Assembly (NCBI RefSeq): GCF_004519295.1
Contig: NZ_SOZH01000004.1
Span: forward strand, 186,001-250,000
Source of the DNA: Cellulosimicrobium funkei
Lineage (GTDB): Bacteria; Actinomycetota; Actinomycetes; Actinomycetales; Cellulomonadaceae
Reading direction: 5' to 3'
Length of the DNA: 64,000 nucleotides
Below, piece by piece: positions 50,363 through 59,082 of this stretch (the first letter of the stretch is position 1; every line of letters begins with the position of its first letter). The position numbers and the translations under genes are program-made. The notes under the pieces were generated by a model, which had not been told where the DNA came from, ran no database searches, and saw nothing but the letters and a program-made list of their open reading frames with translations.

Positions 50363-51409
50363 TCACCAGTTCTTGGTGCCGCCCCCGCTGCTGTCGCCCG
50401 GGTCGCTGCCGGTGCCCGGCTGGTCCCCGTAGAGGTCGCGGTACTCCTGCTCGAGGCGCTCCTGCTCGTCGCGCGCCTCGGAGCCCTGCTGCTCGAGCTG
50501 CTCCTGGCGCTGCTGCTCCTCGCGCTCGGCCTGGCTCTGCTGGTCCTCGCCCTGCGCGCCGTCCCCGCCCGAGGCGTCCGACTGCTCGTCGCCCTCGGAG
50601 CCGTCGCCCTCGCCCTCCGAGGTGTCGCCACCGTCCTGGTTCTCCGGCTGCGCGTCCTGCGCCTCCTGCTGCTTGTCCTGGAGGCGCTGCTGCGCGGCCG
50701 CGTCCTGCTCCTGCTGCTCGGGGGTCTGCTCGGACTCCCCGCAGTCGGGCCAGCCGCGGATCTGCTCGGCCGTCGCGTACTCCTGCTCGGCGTACTCGTA
50801 CCAGTCCTGGACGTCCTGGCGCAGCTCCGCCGGGTCGGGCTCGGTACCGTCGCCGTACGGGTCGAGGACCCCCTCGTCGTACGGCAGGCCCGCGTCGCGG
50901 GCGGCGATCGCCTCCTCGACGAGGGCGAGCTCCGCCGCCTTGCGGTCGGCGTAGGCCATGTCGCCGTCGCCCTGGATCTCGTACGTCAGCGAGAGGTTCG
51001 TCTGGATCATGCACCGTTCCTCGGGAGACGCGTTCTCCGCGAGGTCGTAGGCGCGGTCGAGGGACCGGATCGCGTCGTACAGCGACCACGAGTCCTCGGT
51101 CCGCGCGAGCGCCGTCCCGTGGTTGTAGTGGGCCTTCCACGGCTCGACGAGGTTGAGCGTCCGCTGGAGGCCGTACGTGCTCGCCGCGCCCTCGGTGTCG
51201 CCGGCGTCGTAGCGGTCCTTCGCGAGCGAGGCGACCGGGGCGCGCAGGGCGAGCGTGACCCCCAGCACGAGGAGCACGAGCACGACGGGCAGGGTCCCGA
51301 GGAGCCACCACCGGCGCCGGCGCAGCCGCGCCGCACGCAGGGCGGCGGCGCCCGTGGGCCGGGGCGCGCGGGCGCCGGGCGGGGGTGCCGGGGGAGGGGT
51401 CCAGGTCAT
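50363..51409 (-). CDS. TPR-like membrane protein of the MoxR-VWA operon
   Basis: 348 aa. One transmembrane helix (about 35-57) after a Pro-rich N-terminus, then an extracytoplasmic helical region with TPR-like helix pairs (GDTEGAASTYGLQRTLN, AHYNHGTALARTEDSWSLYD, LDRAYDLAEN). The C-terminal 130 residues are extremely Gln/Glu/Asp/Gly-rich (coiled and disordered). Its place as last gene of a MoxR-DUF58-VWA operon parallels BatC/BatE-type TPR proteins. Start ATG overlaps the upstream VWA stop. Confidence 0.75.
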   Translation of the reverse strand: MTWTPPPAPPPGARAPRPTGAAALRAARLRRRRWWLLGTLPVVLVLLVLGVTLALRAPVASLAKDRYDAGDTEGAASTYGLQRTLNLVEPWKAHYNHGTALARTEDSWSLYDAIRSLDRAYDLAENASPEERCMIQTNLSLTYEIQGDGDMAYADRKAAELALVEEAIAARDAGLPYDEGVLDPYGDGTEPDPAELRQDVQDWYEYAEQEYATAEQIRGWPDCGESEQTPEQQEQDAAAQQRLQDKQQEAQDAQPENQDGGDTSEGEGDGSEGDEQSDASGGDGAQGEDQQSQAEREEQQRQEQLEQQGSEARDEQERLEQEYRDLYGDQPGTGSDPGDSSGGGTKNW

Positions 51410-52491
51410 CGGCGCACCTCCGCCCGGTCGGGCGCCGTCGGGCGGACGAGCGAGCGGCTCGCCGAGCGCGCCCAGAACCACGCCTCGACGCCGAGCAGCG
51501 TCACGAGCGCGAGGGCGAACGGCCACACGACCGGCCGGTACGCCGTGACGTCGCGGCGTCCGTCCGCTGCCACCTGCTGCGGGTCGACGCCCGCGACGAG
51601 CGACGCCGTCTCCGACGGCTCCTGCCGGTGCACGTACGGCACGCCGAGCTGGTCGGCGAGCGCGGTGAGCGTCGCCTCGTCCAGCACGGACAGCGCCTCG
51701 ACGGGCTCGCCGCCGTCGCTCGGCTTCGACCAGTCGACGAGGTACTCCGCGTCCTCGGGGTCCACGTCCGGGTCGTACTCCTTCATGCGGCCTCCCTCGG
51801 CGGTCCCGTAGCCCAGCACCGCGCCGCCGTCGACGAGCGGCGCGAGGTCGGCGAACGACCGCGGCTCGCCCTCCGCCGTCTGCTCGCCGTCGGTGAGGAA
51901 GAAGACGAGCCGCACGTTGGCCGGGTGCTGCTCCGCCGAGCCCTCGAGCGCCGACCGCAGCTCGTCGAGCGGCCGGTCCGTGAGGGAGCCCTGCGAGTAC
52001 CGCGTGATCTCGCGGTGGAACGTGTCGGCCCAGGAGGTGATCGCGCGCGCGTCCGTCGTCAGCGGGAGCTGGCGCGACGCCTGCGAGTCGAACGAGATGA
52101 TCGAGTACCGCGCCCCGGGGATCGCCTCGGTGAGGCTCGTGATGTCGTGCCGCACGCCGTCGAGGCGCTCCTGGCCACCCTCGGGCCCGTAGTCCTCGGC
52201 CGCCATCGACCCCGTGCGGTCGACGACGAAGAACATGTCGACGTTCGCGACCGACGTGTCGCGGTCCGTCGATGCGACCGACGGCGCGATCCCGATGATC
52301 CCGAGCAGCGCGACCGCCCCGGCCCGTCGCACCCAGGCCGCTCGCGGGGCGCCGGGGCGGGGGGCGCCGTCGGGCCCCGGGCGCCCGGCCACGACCGCCT
52401 GCCACCCGGCGAGGCCGAGCAGCGGCAGCACGAGCAGCGCCAGCGCCCACAGGGGCACGAGCGGCTGGAACGTGAGTCCGGCGAGGTTCAT
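51406..52491 (-). CDS. VWA domain membrane protein (BatB-like)
   Basis: 361 aa. Transmembrane helices at about 10-32, 56-72 and near 325-345; the von Willebrand A domain lies between. Its metal-ion site reads D91-R-T-G-S95 (VVDRTGSMAAED), with Thr in place of the first Ser of DxSxS, plus FFLTDGEQTAEG. GGAG overlaps the stop of the upstream VWA gene, seven bases away, so the two are co-translated. Role in envelope stress or protein assembly is known only loosely for this family. Confidence 0.85.
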   Translation of the reverse strand: MNLAGLTFQPLVPLWALALLVLPLLGLAGWQAVVAGRPGPDGAPRPGAPRAAWVRRAGAVALLGIIGIAPSVASTDRDTSVANVDMFFVVDRTGSMAAEDYGPEGGQERLDGVRHDITSLTEAIPGARYSIISFDSQASRQLPLTTDARAITSWADTFHREITRYSQGSLTDRPLDELRSALEGSAEQHPANVRLVFFLTDGEQTAEGEPRSFADLAPLVDGGAVLGYGTAEGGRMKEYDPDVDPEDAEYLVDWSKPSDGGEPVEALSVLDEATLTALADQLGVPYVHRQEPSETASLVAGVDPQQVAADGRRDVTAYRPVVWPFALALVTLLGVEAWFWARSASRSLVRPTAPDRAEVRR

Positions 52492-52498
52492 CGGCGCG

Positions 52499-53593
52499 TC
52501 ACTCCTTCACCCGCCACGCGACGACGAGCAGCAGCGCGACGCCGAGGACCGCGACGAGGAACCAGCCCGCGGGCCGGTCCGTGACGACCACCTCGGGGGA
52601 CGCGTCGAGCTCGACGGCCTGCTGCGCGACGACGTCGTCGACCATGCCCTGCACCGCGGCCGGGTCGTCCGCGAGGAAGTACAGGCCGCCGCCCGACTCG
52701 ACGGTCTCGCGGTACTCGGTCTCCTCGGGCGTGCCCTCGTAGCGCTGGGACCCGCCGAAGATGCCGTGCAGCGTGATGTCGCGCGACGCGACGAGGTCAG
52801 CCGCCTGCGGGAGCGTGTAGATCGGCTCGCCGGAGACGTAGTTGTCCGTGGCCAGGATGATCGAGCGCGAGCGCTCGGTGTCCTCCGCGTCGAACTGGAG
52901 CGCGCAGCTCGCGAGCCCGTCGCCGATGAGGCTCGCGCCCGAGAGGTTCGCGGTCGTGCCCGCCGTGAACTGCGCGTACTCGAGGATCTCCGCGTCGTCG
53001 GTGCCGCCCGTGTAGTCGAACGTCGCCGGGTCCTGGTCGAGCGCGGCGATCCCGGCCTGGAGCTCCTCCTGGACGAGCGTGTAGTCGTCCGTGAGCGGGA
53101 AGACCGTGCGCGACGACGAGTTGAAGATCGACAGCGCGATCCGCTCGCCCTCGAAGTTGTCGACGAGCTCCTGGAACACCTTGAGCACCGCGCCGTCGTA
53201 CTCGATCATCGAGCCCGACACGTCGAGGCACAGCACGATGTCGCGCGTGCCGAGGCGGTCGACGACGACGTCCGTCTCCACCGGGCGGGCCGCTACCGCG
53301 CCCGCCCCGACGACCGCCACGAGCAGCCCCGCCGCGGTGAGGCCCTGCAGCACGCGGTAGCGGCGCACCCACGCGGCGAACGCCGGGACGCGCGCGAGGT
53401 AGTCGGAGTTCGCGACCCAGAGCACGCCCGCGTCAGCGTCGCGCGCCCGGCGCCGCCGCGCGAGCCACCACGCCACCGCCGCCGCCGCGAGCACCGCGAC
53501 GACGAGGACGACCCACAGCCACGGCCACAGGATCGACGGGCCCTGCGGCCCCGGGACGACGGCGGTGCTCGCCGCGACGGAGCGATTCACCAT
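52499..53593 (-). CDS. VWA domain membrane protein (BatA-like)
   Basis: 364 aa. Transmembrane helices at about 21-43, 83-101 and 338-358. The VWA metal site is complete: D124-V-S-G-S128 in IVLCLDVSGSMIEYDG, then SIILATDNYVSGEP; ALSIFNSSSRTVFPLTDDY is the conserved second strand. Two such VWA proteins in tandem after moxR and DUF58 are the Bat arrangement. Its ATG overlaps the stop of the 167-aa gene upstream. Confidence 0.88.
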   Translation of the reverse strand: MVNRSVAASTAVVPGPQGPSILWPWLWVVLVVAVLAAAAVAWWLARRRRARDADAGVLWVANSDYLARVPAFAAWVRRYRVLQGLTAAGLLVAVVGAGAVAARPVETDVVVDRLGTRDIVLCLDVSGSMIEYDGAVLKVFQELVDNFEGERIALSIFNSSSRTVFPLTDDYTLVQEELQAGIAALDQDPATFDYTGGTDDAEILEYAQFTAGTTANLSGASLIGDGLASCALQFDAEDTERSRSIILATDNYVSGEPIYTLPQAADLVASRDITLHGIFGGSQRYEGTPEETEYRETVESGGGLYFLADDPAAVQGMVDDVVAQQAVELDASPEVVVTDRPAGWFLVAVLGVALLLVVAWRVKE

Positions 53594-54090
53594 CCGCGCA
53601 CCACCGCCCGGGCACGGTCGATCGAGTCCTCGCCGTCCGTCGAGCGCGCCGCCGGGTCGTTGTCGTGGTCCGCGAACGACGGCCGGTAGTAGCGCGCGAT
53701 GAGCTGCGTGAGGCGGCCCGCCTCGGCGAGCTGCTGGATCTCCGAGAGCGTCATGGACGACGCGTCCTGGCCGAGCCGTCCGGTCGCGAAGCCGCGCATC
53801 TCCGCCGAGAGGGCGAGGTGCAGGGTGCGCTCGTCGAGCTCGCCCGCGCGGAACCGCTCGGCGACGGCGTCGAGGCGCCGCTCGTACTCCGCCCGCAGCG
53901 ACGCGTACGGGTCGTGCGGGCCCGTGGGGAGCAGCGGGGCGGGGCGCGGGGCGTTCTTCTCCTCCGCGCTCGCACGCGTCAGCCAGATCACGAGGAACAC
54001 GACCGCGGCGGCCGCGAGGACCAGGACGATTCCCAGGGCCGTCCACCACCCCGAGTAGCCGACGGGGTCGACGAGCTCATCGACGGGCAC
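53587..54090 (-). CDS. Small membrane protein of the MoxR-VWA operon
   Basis: 167 aa. One transmembrane helix (about 14-37), then a cytoplasmic or periplasmic helical part ([60 protein letters not shown]). It occupies the place of the DUF4381-like protein in MoxR operons but the similarity is only positional. GTG 54090 lies inside the end of the DUF58 gene (14-base overlap). Confidence 0.75.
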   Translation of the reverse strand: MPVDELVDPVGYSGWWTALGIVLVLAAAAVVFLVIWLTRASAEEKNAPRPAPLLPTGPHDPYASLRAEYERRLDAVAERFRAGELDERTLHLALSAEMRGFATGRLGQDASSMTLSEIQQLAEAGRLTQLIARYYRPSFADHDNDPAARSTDGEDSIDRARAVVRGW

Positions 54091-54964
54091 GCTTCTGCCT
54101 CCCCAGGAGCTCGACGAACCGCTGCAGCACGTCGTCGGACCCCTCGACGAGCACGGCCTCGACCTGCAGGGCGCGCAGCCTGTCGGCCACCTCGGCACGC
54201 CGCGCGGCCAGCGCCTCGGCGGCAGGCGCCGCGAGCGCGGCCCGGCCCTGCAGGAACGGCGGCAGGCGCAGCGTGCCGTCGACGTCGGCCACCTCCCCGA
54301 CCCCGGCGCCCACCGGCGAGAGGTCCGCGACCTGCACGACCATCACCTCGTGGCGCACGCGCAGCGAGCGCAGGAGCTGCTCGTGCTCGGCGGCGGGGCG
54401 GGCCTCGTCGGTCACGACGACCACGAGCGAGCGACGCCGGAAGGCCGTCTGCGCGCGGTCGAGCGGCCGGGACAGGTCGCTCCCGGGGGCGTCTGGGCGC
54501 CACAGCCCCTCCACGGTGCGCAGCAGCACCTCGAGGTCGCGCGTGCTCGCGCGCGGCGGGAGCTGCACGAGGCGCTCGGCGTCTCCCGCGACGAGCGCGA
54601 CGCGGTCGCCCCGGTCGCGGGCGAGGTAGGCGACGAGCGCGCAGCAGAAGCTCGCGATCTCCGCCTTCGTCTCCCCGCTCGGCGCCGTCGCGCCCATGGT
54701 GCGCCCCGTGTCCACGACGAGCACGAGGTTGAGGTTCGACTCGCGCACGAACCGGCGGATGATCGGCAGCCCGGCGCGCGCCGAGGACTTCCAGTCGATG
54801 TCGCCGACGTCCTCGCCCGGCGCGTACAGGTGCAGGTCGTCGAAGTCCTGCCCGTGCCCCTTGAACACCGAGCGGTGCCGGCCCTCGAGCAGGCCGGACG
54901 CCCGGCGCGCGACCGGCAGGTCGAGCCGGGCCCGGACCTGGGCGAGACGGGAGACGTCGGGCAC
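54077..54964 (-). CDS. DUF58 domain protein
   Basis: 295 aa soluble protein. The DUF58 signature YAPGEDVGDIDWKSSARAGL is clear, after GLLEGRHRSVFKGHGQDFDD; the remainder is a VWA-like fold with NLVLVVDTGRTMGAT and VVVVTDEARPAAEHE. GTG 54964 follows moxR by 32 bases. DUF58 proteins nearly always accompany MoxR ATPases, as here. Confidence 0.9.
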   Translation of the reverse strand: MPDVSRLAQVRARLDLPVARRASGLLEGRHRSVFKGHGQDFDDLHLYAPGEDVGDIDWKSSARAGLPIIRRFVRESNLNLVLVVDTGRTMGATAPSGETKAEIASFCCALVAYLARDRGDRVALVAGDAERLVQLPPRASTRDLEVLLRTVEGLWRPDAPGSDLSRPLDRAQTAFRRRSLVVVVTDEARPAAEHEQLLRSLRVRHEVMVVQVADLSPVGAGVGEVADVDGTLRLPPFLQGRAALAAPAAEALAARRAEVADRLRALQVEAVLVEGSDDVLQRFVELLGRQKRARR

Positions 54965-54996
54965 GTGGTGCTCTCTCGGGACGGTGGGCGGACCGG

Positions 54997-55995
54997 TCAG
55001 GGCGTGGGGACGGCGTCGAACACCGCGTCCACGAGCTGCTCCGGCGGCACGTTGTTGGCGAGCGCGTCGAACGTGCGCACGAGGCGGTGGCGCAGCACCG
55101 AGTACCGCACCGCCTTGATGTCGTCCGGGATGACGTACGCCCGGCCCGCGAGGATCGCGAGCGCCTGGCCCACGCGCATGAGCGCGATGCCGCCGCGCGG
55201 CGACGCACCCACGCGCACGTGGCGGTCCAGGCCCGGCACCGGGCGCGGGCCCGAGAACCGCGTCGTGTTGATGAGGTCGACGACGTAGCGCTTGATCGAG
55301 TCGTCCACGTACACGTCGTCGACGAGGCCGCGCAGGAAGCGCACGTCGTCGAGCGAGATCGGCTGCGCCGTGAGGGGGCGCGTCATCTGCCCGGTCGCGA
55401 TGCGCTGGAGGATCTCGAGCTCCTGCGGCGGCGTCGGGTACGTGAGCACCTCCTTCATGAGGAAGCGGTCCATCTGGGCCTCGGGGAGCACGTACGTGCC
55501 CTCCTCCTCGATGGGGTTCTGCGTCGCGAGCACCATGAACGGGTCGGGGAGCGCGTAGTTCTCGCCACCGATCGACGTCTGCTTCTCCTGCATCGCCTCG
55601 AGCATCGCCGACTGCGTCTTGGCCGACGAGCGGTTGATCTCGTCGAGCAGGACGACGTTCGCGTGCACCGGGCCGAGCTGGGTCGTGAACTGGCCGGTCG
55701 CGTAGTTGAAGATCTGCGTGCCGACGATGTCGTTCGGCATGAGGTCCGGCGTGCACTGGATGCGGTGGAACGAGCCGTCGACCGCCGCGGCGAGCGTCTG
55801 CGCCGCGGTCGTCTTGGCGAGGCCCGGGACCGACTCGAGCAGGATGTGCCCGCCCGCGAGCAGCGTGCTCACGAGCGCGGTGCGCAGGGCCTCCTGCCCG
55901 ACGACGCGCTGGTCGAAGACCTGGCCGACGCGCTTGAGCAGGTGGCTCGCGCGGTCGAGGTCCTGCGTCGAGATGCTGCCGTGCCCTGCGGCCAT
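54997..55995 (-). CDS. moxR: MoxR family AAA+ ATPase
   Basis: 332 aa. Walker A ESVPGLAKTT (54-63), Walker B VVLLDEINRSSAKTQSAMLE, sensor 1 FMVLATQNPIEEEGTY and sensor 2 VGASPRGGIALMRVGQAL. Thought to act as a chaperone that inserts cofactors or metals into VWA-containing partners. ATG has GGAGG eight bases upstream. First gene of a six-gene operon ending at 50363; promoter presumably in the 205-base gap before the PPOX gene, where CATACT (minus strand, 56085-56090) is a possible -10. Confidence 0.92.
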   Translation of the reverse strand: MAAGHGSISTQDLDRASHLLKRVGQVFDQRVVGQEALRTALVSTLLAGGHILLESVPGLAKTTAAQTLAAAVDGSFHRIQCTPDLMPNDIVGTQIFNYATGQFTTQLGPVHANVVLLDEINRSSAKTQSAMLEAMQEKQTSIGGENYALPDPFMVLATQNPIEEEGTYVLPEAQMDRFLMKEVLTYPTPPQELEILQRIATGQMTRPLTAQPISLDDVRFLRGLVDDVYVDDSIKRYVVDLINTTRFSGPRPVPGLDRHVRVGASPRGGIALMRVGQALAILAGRAYVIPDDIKAVRYSVLRHRLVRTFDALANNVPPEQLVDAVFDAVPTP

Positions 55996-56132
55996 CGGTC
56001 GTCCTCCGGGTGGTGCGGGTGGTGTGGTCCCGTGCGCGGCCGGAGGGCGGACGGAGCCTCGCGAGCCCCCGGCGAACCCGGCCCAGTATGCCAGCGCGGA
56101 CCCCGCCGGACCGGGCGTCGTCCACAGGTCCG

Positions 56133-56152
56133 GGTGGGGAGAGGTCCCCACC
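56133..56152. promoter_or_regulatory. Inverted repeat between moxR and PPOX gene
   Basis: GGTGGGGA (56133-56140) and TCCCCACC (56145-56152) are perfect 8-bp arms around GAGG, 48 bases before the PPOX start and 138 from moxR. Operator for either gene is possible. Confidence 0.45.
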
Positions 56153-56200
56153 GTGCGGTGCGCCGGGAATGCCCCGGAGGGCCACGACGGTTGGCCCGGC

Positions 56201-56710
56201 ATGAGCACCGACGCCCTCGACGCCTCTCGTGACACCGACCGCGACGTCCCCGACCGCGCGCCCCGCGCCGCGCTCGGCGAGCCCGCGCTCCTCGACCTGG
56301 TCGCCGCACGCCGCCAGGGCGTCCTCGCGACCGTGAAGAAGGACGGGCGGCCCCAGCTCTCCAACGTGCTCTACGTCTGGGATCCGGAGGACGGGCTCGC
56401 GCGCGTCTCCGTCACCGCCGACCGCGCGAAGACCCGCAACGCGGCGCGCGACCCGCGCGTCTCGCTCCATGTGAGCGCGGAGGACTTCGCGGGCTACGCC
56501 GTCGTCGAGGGCGACGCCGAGCTGAGCGCCGTCGCGCTCGACCCCCACGACGATGCCGCCGACGAGCTCGTCGCGACCTACCGCGCGGCCACCGGGGGCG
56601 AGCACCCGGACTGGGAGGAGTTCCGGCGCGCCATGGTCGCGGACCGCCGCCAGGTGCTGCGCGTGCGCGCGACGAAGGTCTACGGGATGGCCCGCCTGTC
56701 CCGGCCCTGA
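56201..56710 (+). CDS. PPOX-class flavin/F420-dependent enzyme
   Basis: 169 aa split-barrel protein of the pyridoxamine-5'-phosphate-oxidase superfamily. LLDLVAARRQGVLATVKKDG then RPQLSNVLYVWDPE, and VSVTADRAKTRNAARDPRVS match the actinobacterial PPOX class that uses F420 or flavin; substrate unknown. AGGG-poor leader with only CCCGGC before the ATG. Divergent from moxR. Confidence 0.85.
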   Translation: MSTDALDASRDTDRDVPDRAPRAALGEPALLDLVAARRQGVLATVKKDGRPQLSNVLYVWDPEDGLARVSVTADRAKTRNAARDPRVSLHVSAEDFAGYAVVEGDAELSAVALDPHDDAADELVATYRAATGGEHPDWEEFRRAMVADRRQVLRVRATKVYGMARLSRP

Positions 56711-56751
56711 GCCGTGACCGGAGGGGCCCGCGCGGTCGATACCCTGGTGGG

Positions 56752-58860
56752 GTGACCACCACTGCCCTGCGCCGCGCGCCCTCGGACGCCCGACCCGCGA
56801 ACCCGTGGTGGCTCGTCGTCGCCGGGCCGTTCGCCGTCGTCGTCGCGGTCGTCGCCGTGCTCGCCGCCGGCGCGTTCTCGGCCGCGTTCACCGTCCCCGC
56901 CGGCTTCCCGGACCCGGGCGCCCTGGCGCGCCTCGGCACCCCGGTCGTCACGGTGCTCACCGAGCTCGCCGTCGCGCTGACGCTCGGCTCGCTCGTCCTC
57001 GCGGCGTGCGTGCTGCCCGCCGGGACGCCCGTGCGCAAGGCGCTCGGCGTCGCGGGGGCGGCGTCGGCCACGTGGGCGGTGCTCACCGTCCTGCAGGTCG
57101 TGCTGCGCTACTCCTCCATCTCGAGCACGCCGGTCACCAACCCGACGTTCGGCGACCAGCTCGGCCTCTTCGTCTCGCAGGTCAGCCTCGGCCGGAACTA
57201 CCTCGCGATCGTCGTCGTCGCGGCCCTGACGTCCGCCGTCGCGCTCGCCGTGCGCAGCGCGACCGGGGCGATGTGGACCGCGGCCCTCGCCCTCGTCGCC
57301 CTCGCGATGCAGGCCAACACCGGCCACGCGGCCGGCGCGGTGAGCCACGAGCTCGCCGTCTCCTCGATGTTCCTGCACCTGGCCGGCGCCGCGCTGTGGG
57401 TCGGCGGGCTCGGGACGCTCGCCGTCGTGCGCGTGCGCGGCGGCCTGGGCCGCGCGGACTTCGCGTCGTCCGTCGCGCGGTACTCCGCGATCGCGCTGTG
57501 GTGCTACGTCGCCGTCGCCGTCTCGGGCGTCGCGAACGCGAGCATCCGGGTCGACTCCCTCGCCGGCCTGACCACCGACTACGGCATCCTCCTGCTCACC
57601 AAGCTCGCGCTCCTGCTCGTCCTCGGCGCGGTCGGCTTCGCGCACCGCGAGCTCGTCGTGCGTCGCCTCGCCGGCCCGACGGCGGCCCCTCGCCCGGCCG
57701 GGGACGGCGCCCCGGCGAGCGGTGCCGGGACGGGCGGGACGTCGTCGTCCACGAGCGCACGGGCCGCGGCAGCCGAGGGGACGCGCTGGCTGTTCTGGCG
57801 CCTCGTCGCGGTCGAGCTCGCGATCATGGGCGCCGTGTCCGGCGTCGCGGTCGCGCTCGGGTCCACCGCCCCGCCCGTACCGCAGGAGGAGCCGCTCGAC
57901 ACCTCCGCCGCGTACCAGGTGACGGGGCACGCGCTCCCGCCCGAGCCGACGCTCGCCCGCTGGTTCACCGAGTGGCGCTGGGACCTGCTGCCCGCGTTCG
58001 CGTGCGTCGCGGCGATCGTCGTGTACCTGCGCTGGGTGCGCCGCCTCGCGCGGCGCGGGGACTCGTGGTCGGTGGGGCGCACCGTCTCCTGGTGCCTGGG
58101 GATCCTCGTCCTGTTCTGGGTCACGTCCGGCGGCCCGGCGATGTACGGCCACGTGCTGTTCAGCGCGCACATGGTCCAGCACATGATCCTCGCGATGGTC
58201 GTGCCGATCTTCCTCGTGCTCGCCGCCCCCGTCACGCTCCTGGTGCGCGCGGTGCCGCCGCGCAAGGACGGGTCGCGGGGACCGCGCGAGTGGGTGCTCG
58301 CCCTCGTCACGTCGCGCGTGGGCCAGTTCTTCGCGAACCCGGTCGTCGCGGCGGTGAACTTCGCCGGCTCGATGATCGTCTTCTACTACACGCCCGCCTT
58401 CGAGTACGCGCTCACGACGTACGCCGGCCACCTCGTCATGCTGGTGCACTTCACGCTCGCGGGGTACCTGTTCGCGAACGCGCTCGTCGGGATCGACCCC
58501 GGCCCGCACCGCCCGCCCTACCCGCAGCGTCTGCTCCTGCTGTTCGCGACCATGGCGTTCCATGCGTTCTTCGGCGTCGCGCTCACGTCGGGCGAGGAGC
58601 TGCTCGTGCCCGAGTGGTTCGGCCTCCTCGGCCGCGAGTGGGGCCCGAGCGCCATCGCCGACCAGCAGCGCGGCGGCGCCGTCGCGTGGGGCATCGGCGA
58701 GCTGCCGACGCTCATCCTCGCGATCGTCGTCGCCGTGATGTGGACGCGCTCCGACGAGCGCGAGGCCAAGCGCCGCGACCGCCAGGCCGACCGCGACGGC
58801 GACGCCGAGCTCCAGGAGTACAACGACATGCTCGCGGAAATGTCGAAGCGGAACGACTGA
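56752..58860 (+). CDS. CopD-CtaG fusion membrane protein (copper resistance / cytochrome oxidase assembly)
   Basis: 702 aa, about 16 transmembrane helices. The N-terminal half is CopD-like (ANTGHAAGAVSHELAVSSMF, LHLAGAALWVGGLGTLAVV), the C-terminal half (from about residue 400) is caa3_CtaG (GPAMYGHVLFSAHMVQHMIL, VHFTLAGYLFANALVGIDPG, FHAFFGVALTSGEEL). The many conserved His/Met suit copper handling for cytochrome oxidase. GTG looks leaderless: TACCCT at 56740-56745 ends six bases before it. Charged C-terminal tail. Confidence 0.9.
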   Translation: MTTTALRRAPSDARPANPWWLVVAGPFAVVVAVVAVLAAGAFSAAFTVPAGFPDPGALARLGTPVVTVLTELAVALTLGSLVLAACVLPAGTPVRKALGVAGAASATWAVLTVLQVVLRYSSISSTPVTNPTFGDQLGLFVSQVSLGRNYLAIVVVAALTSAVALAVRSATGAMWTAALALVALAMQANTGHAAGAVSHELAVSSMFLHLAGAALWVGGLGTLAVVRVRGGLGRADFASSVARYSAIALWCYVAVAVSGVANASIRVDSLAGLTTDYGILLLTKLALLLVLGAVGFAHRELVVRRLAGPTAAPRPAGDGAPASGAGTGGTSSSTSARAAAAEGTRWLFWRLVAVELAIMGAVSGVAVALGSTAPPVPQEEPLDTSAAYQVTGHALPPEPTLARWFTEWRWDLLPAFACVAAIVVYLRWVRRLARRGDSWSVGRTVSWCLGILVLFWVTSGGPAMYGHVLFSAHMVQHMILAMVVPIFLVLAAPVTLLVRAVPPRKDGSRGPREWVLALVTSRVGQFFANPVVAAVNFAGSMIVFYYTPAFEYALTTYAGHLVMLVHFTLAGYLFANALVGIDPGPHRPPYPQRLLLLFATMAFHAFFGVALTSGEELLVPEWFGLLGREWGPSAIADQQRGGAVAWGIGELPTLILAIVVAVMWTRSDEREAKRRDRQADRDGDAELQEYNDMLAEMSKRND

Positions 58861-58910
58861 CCGAGCCCCCCGTTCCGCCGCCCCCTCCCGCCCCCGCCCC
58901 CCGTCTCCGC

Positions 58911-58970
58911 CGAACACGGGGTTGGAGACCGAGAATCCGGGATTTCGGTCGCTGATCGCGTGCTCGCGGG
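58911..58970. repeat. 60-bp dispersed palindromic repeat, copy 2 (left of AbiEi gene)
   Basis: Same element as 18891-18950: shared ACGGGGT, GACCGA and TCGGTCGC blocks and a GTGCTCG right end, in the same order. Lies 50 bases past the CopD-CtaG stop. The palindrome is more decayed here (right arm TGATCGCGT instead of CGACCCCGT). Confidence 0.8.
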
Positions 58971-59082
58971 TGGTGATGGTGGTCAGGGCCGACTCTTTGT
59001 GGTTTTGCACAGGGTCGGGTTTGGGCGGGGTGTTCACAGGGGCGGAGCCTGCGTGCCGCAGTGGACTGGGCGTCGTGCTGCC

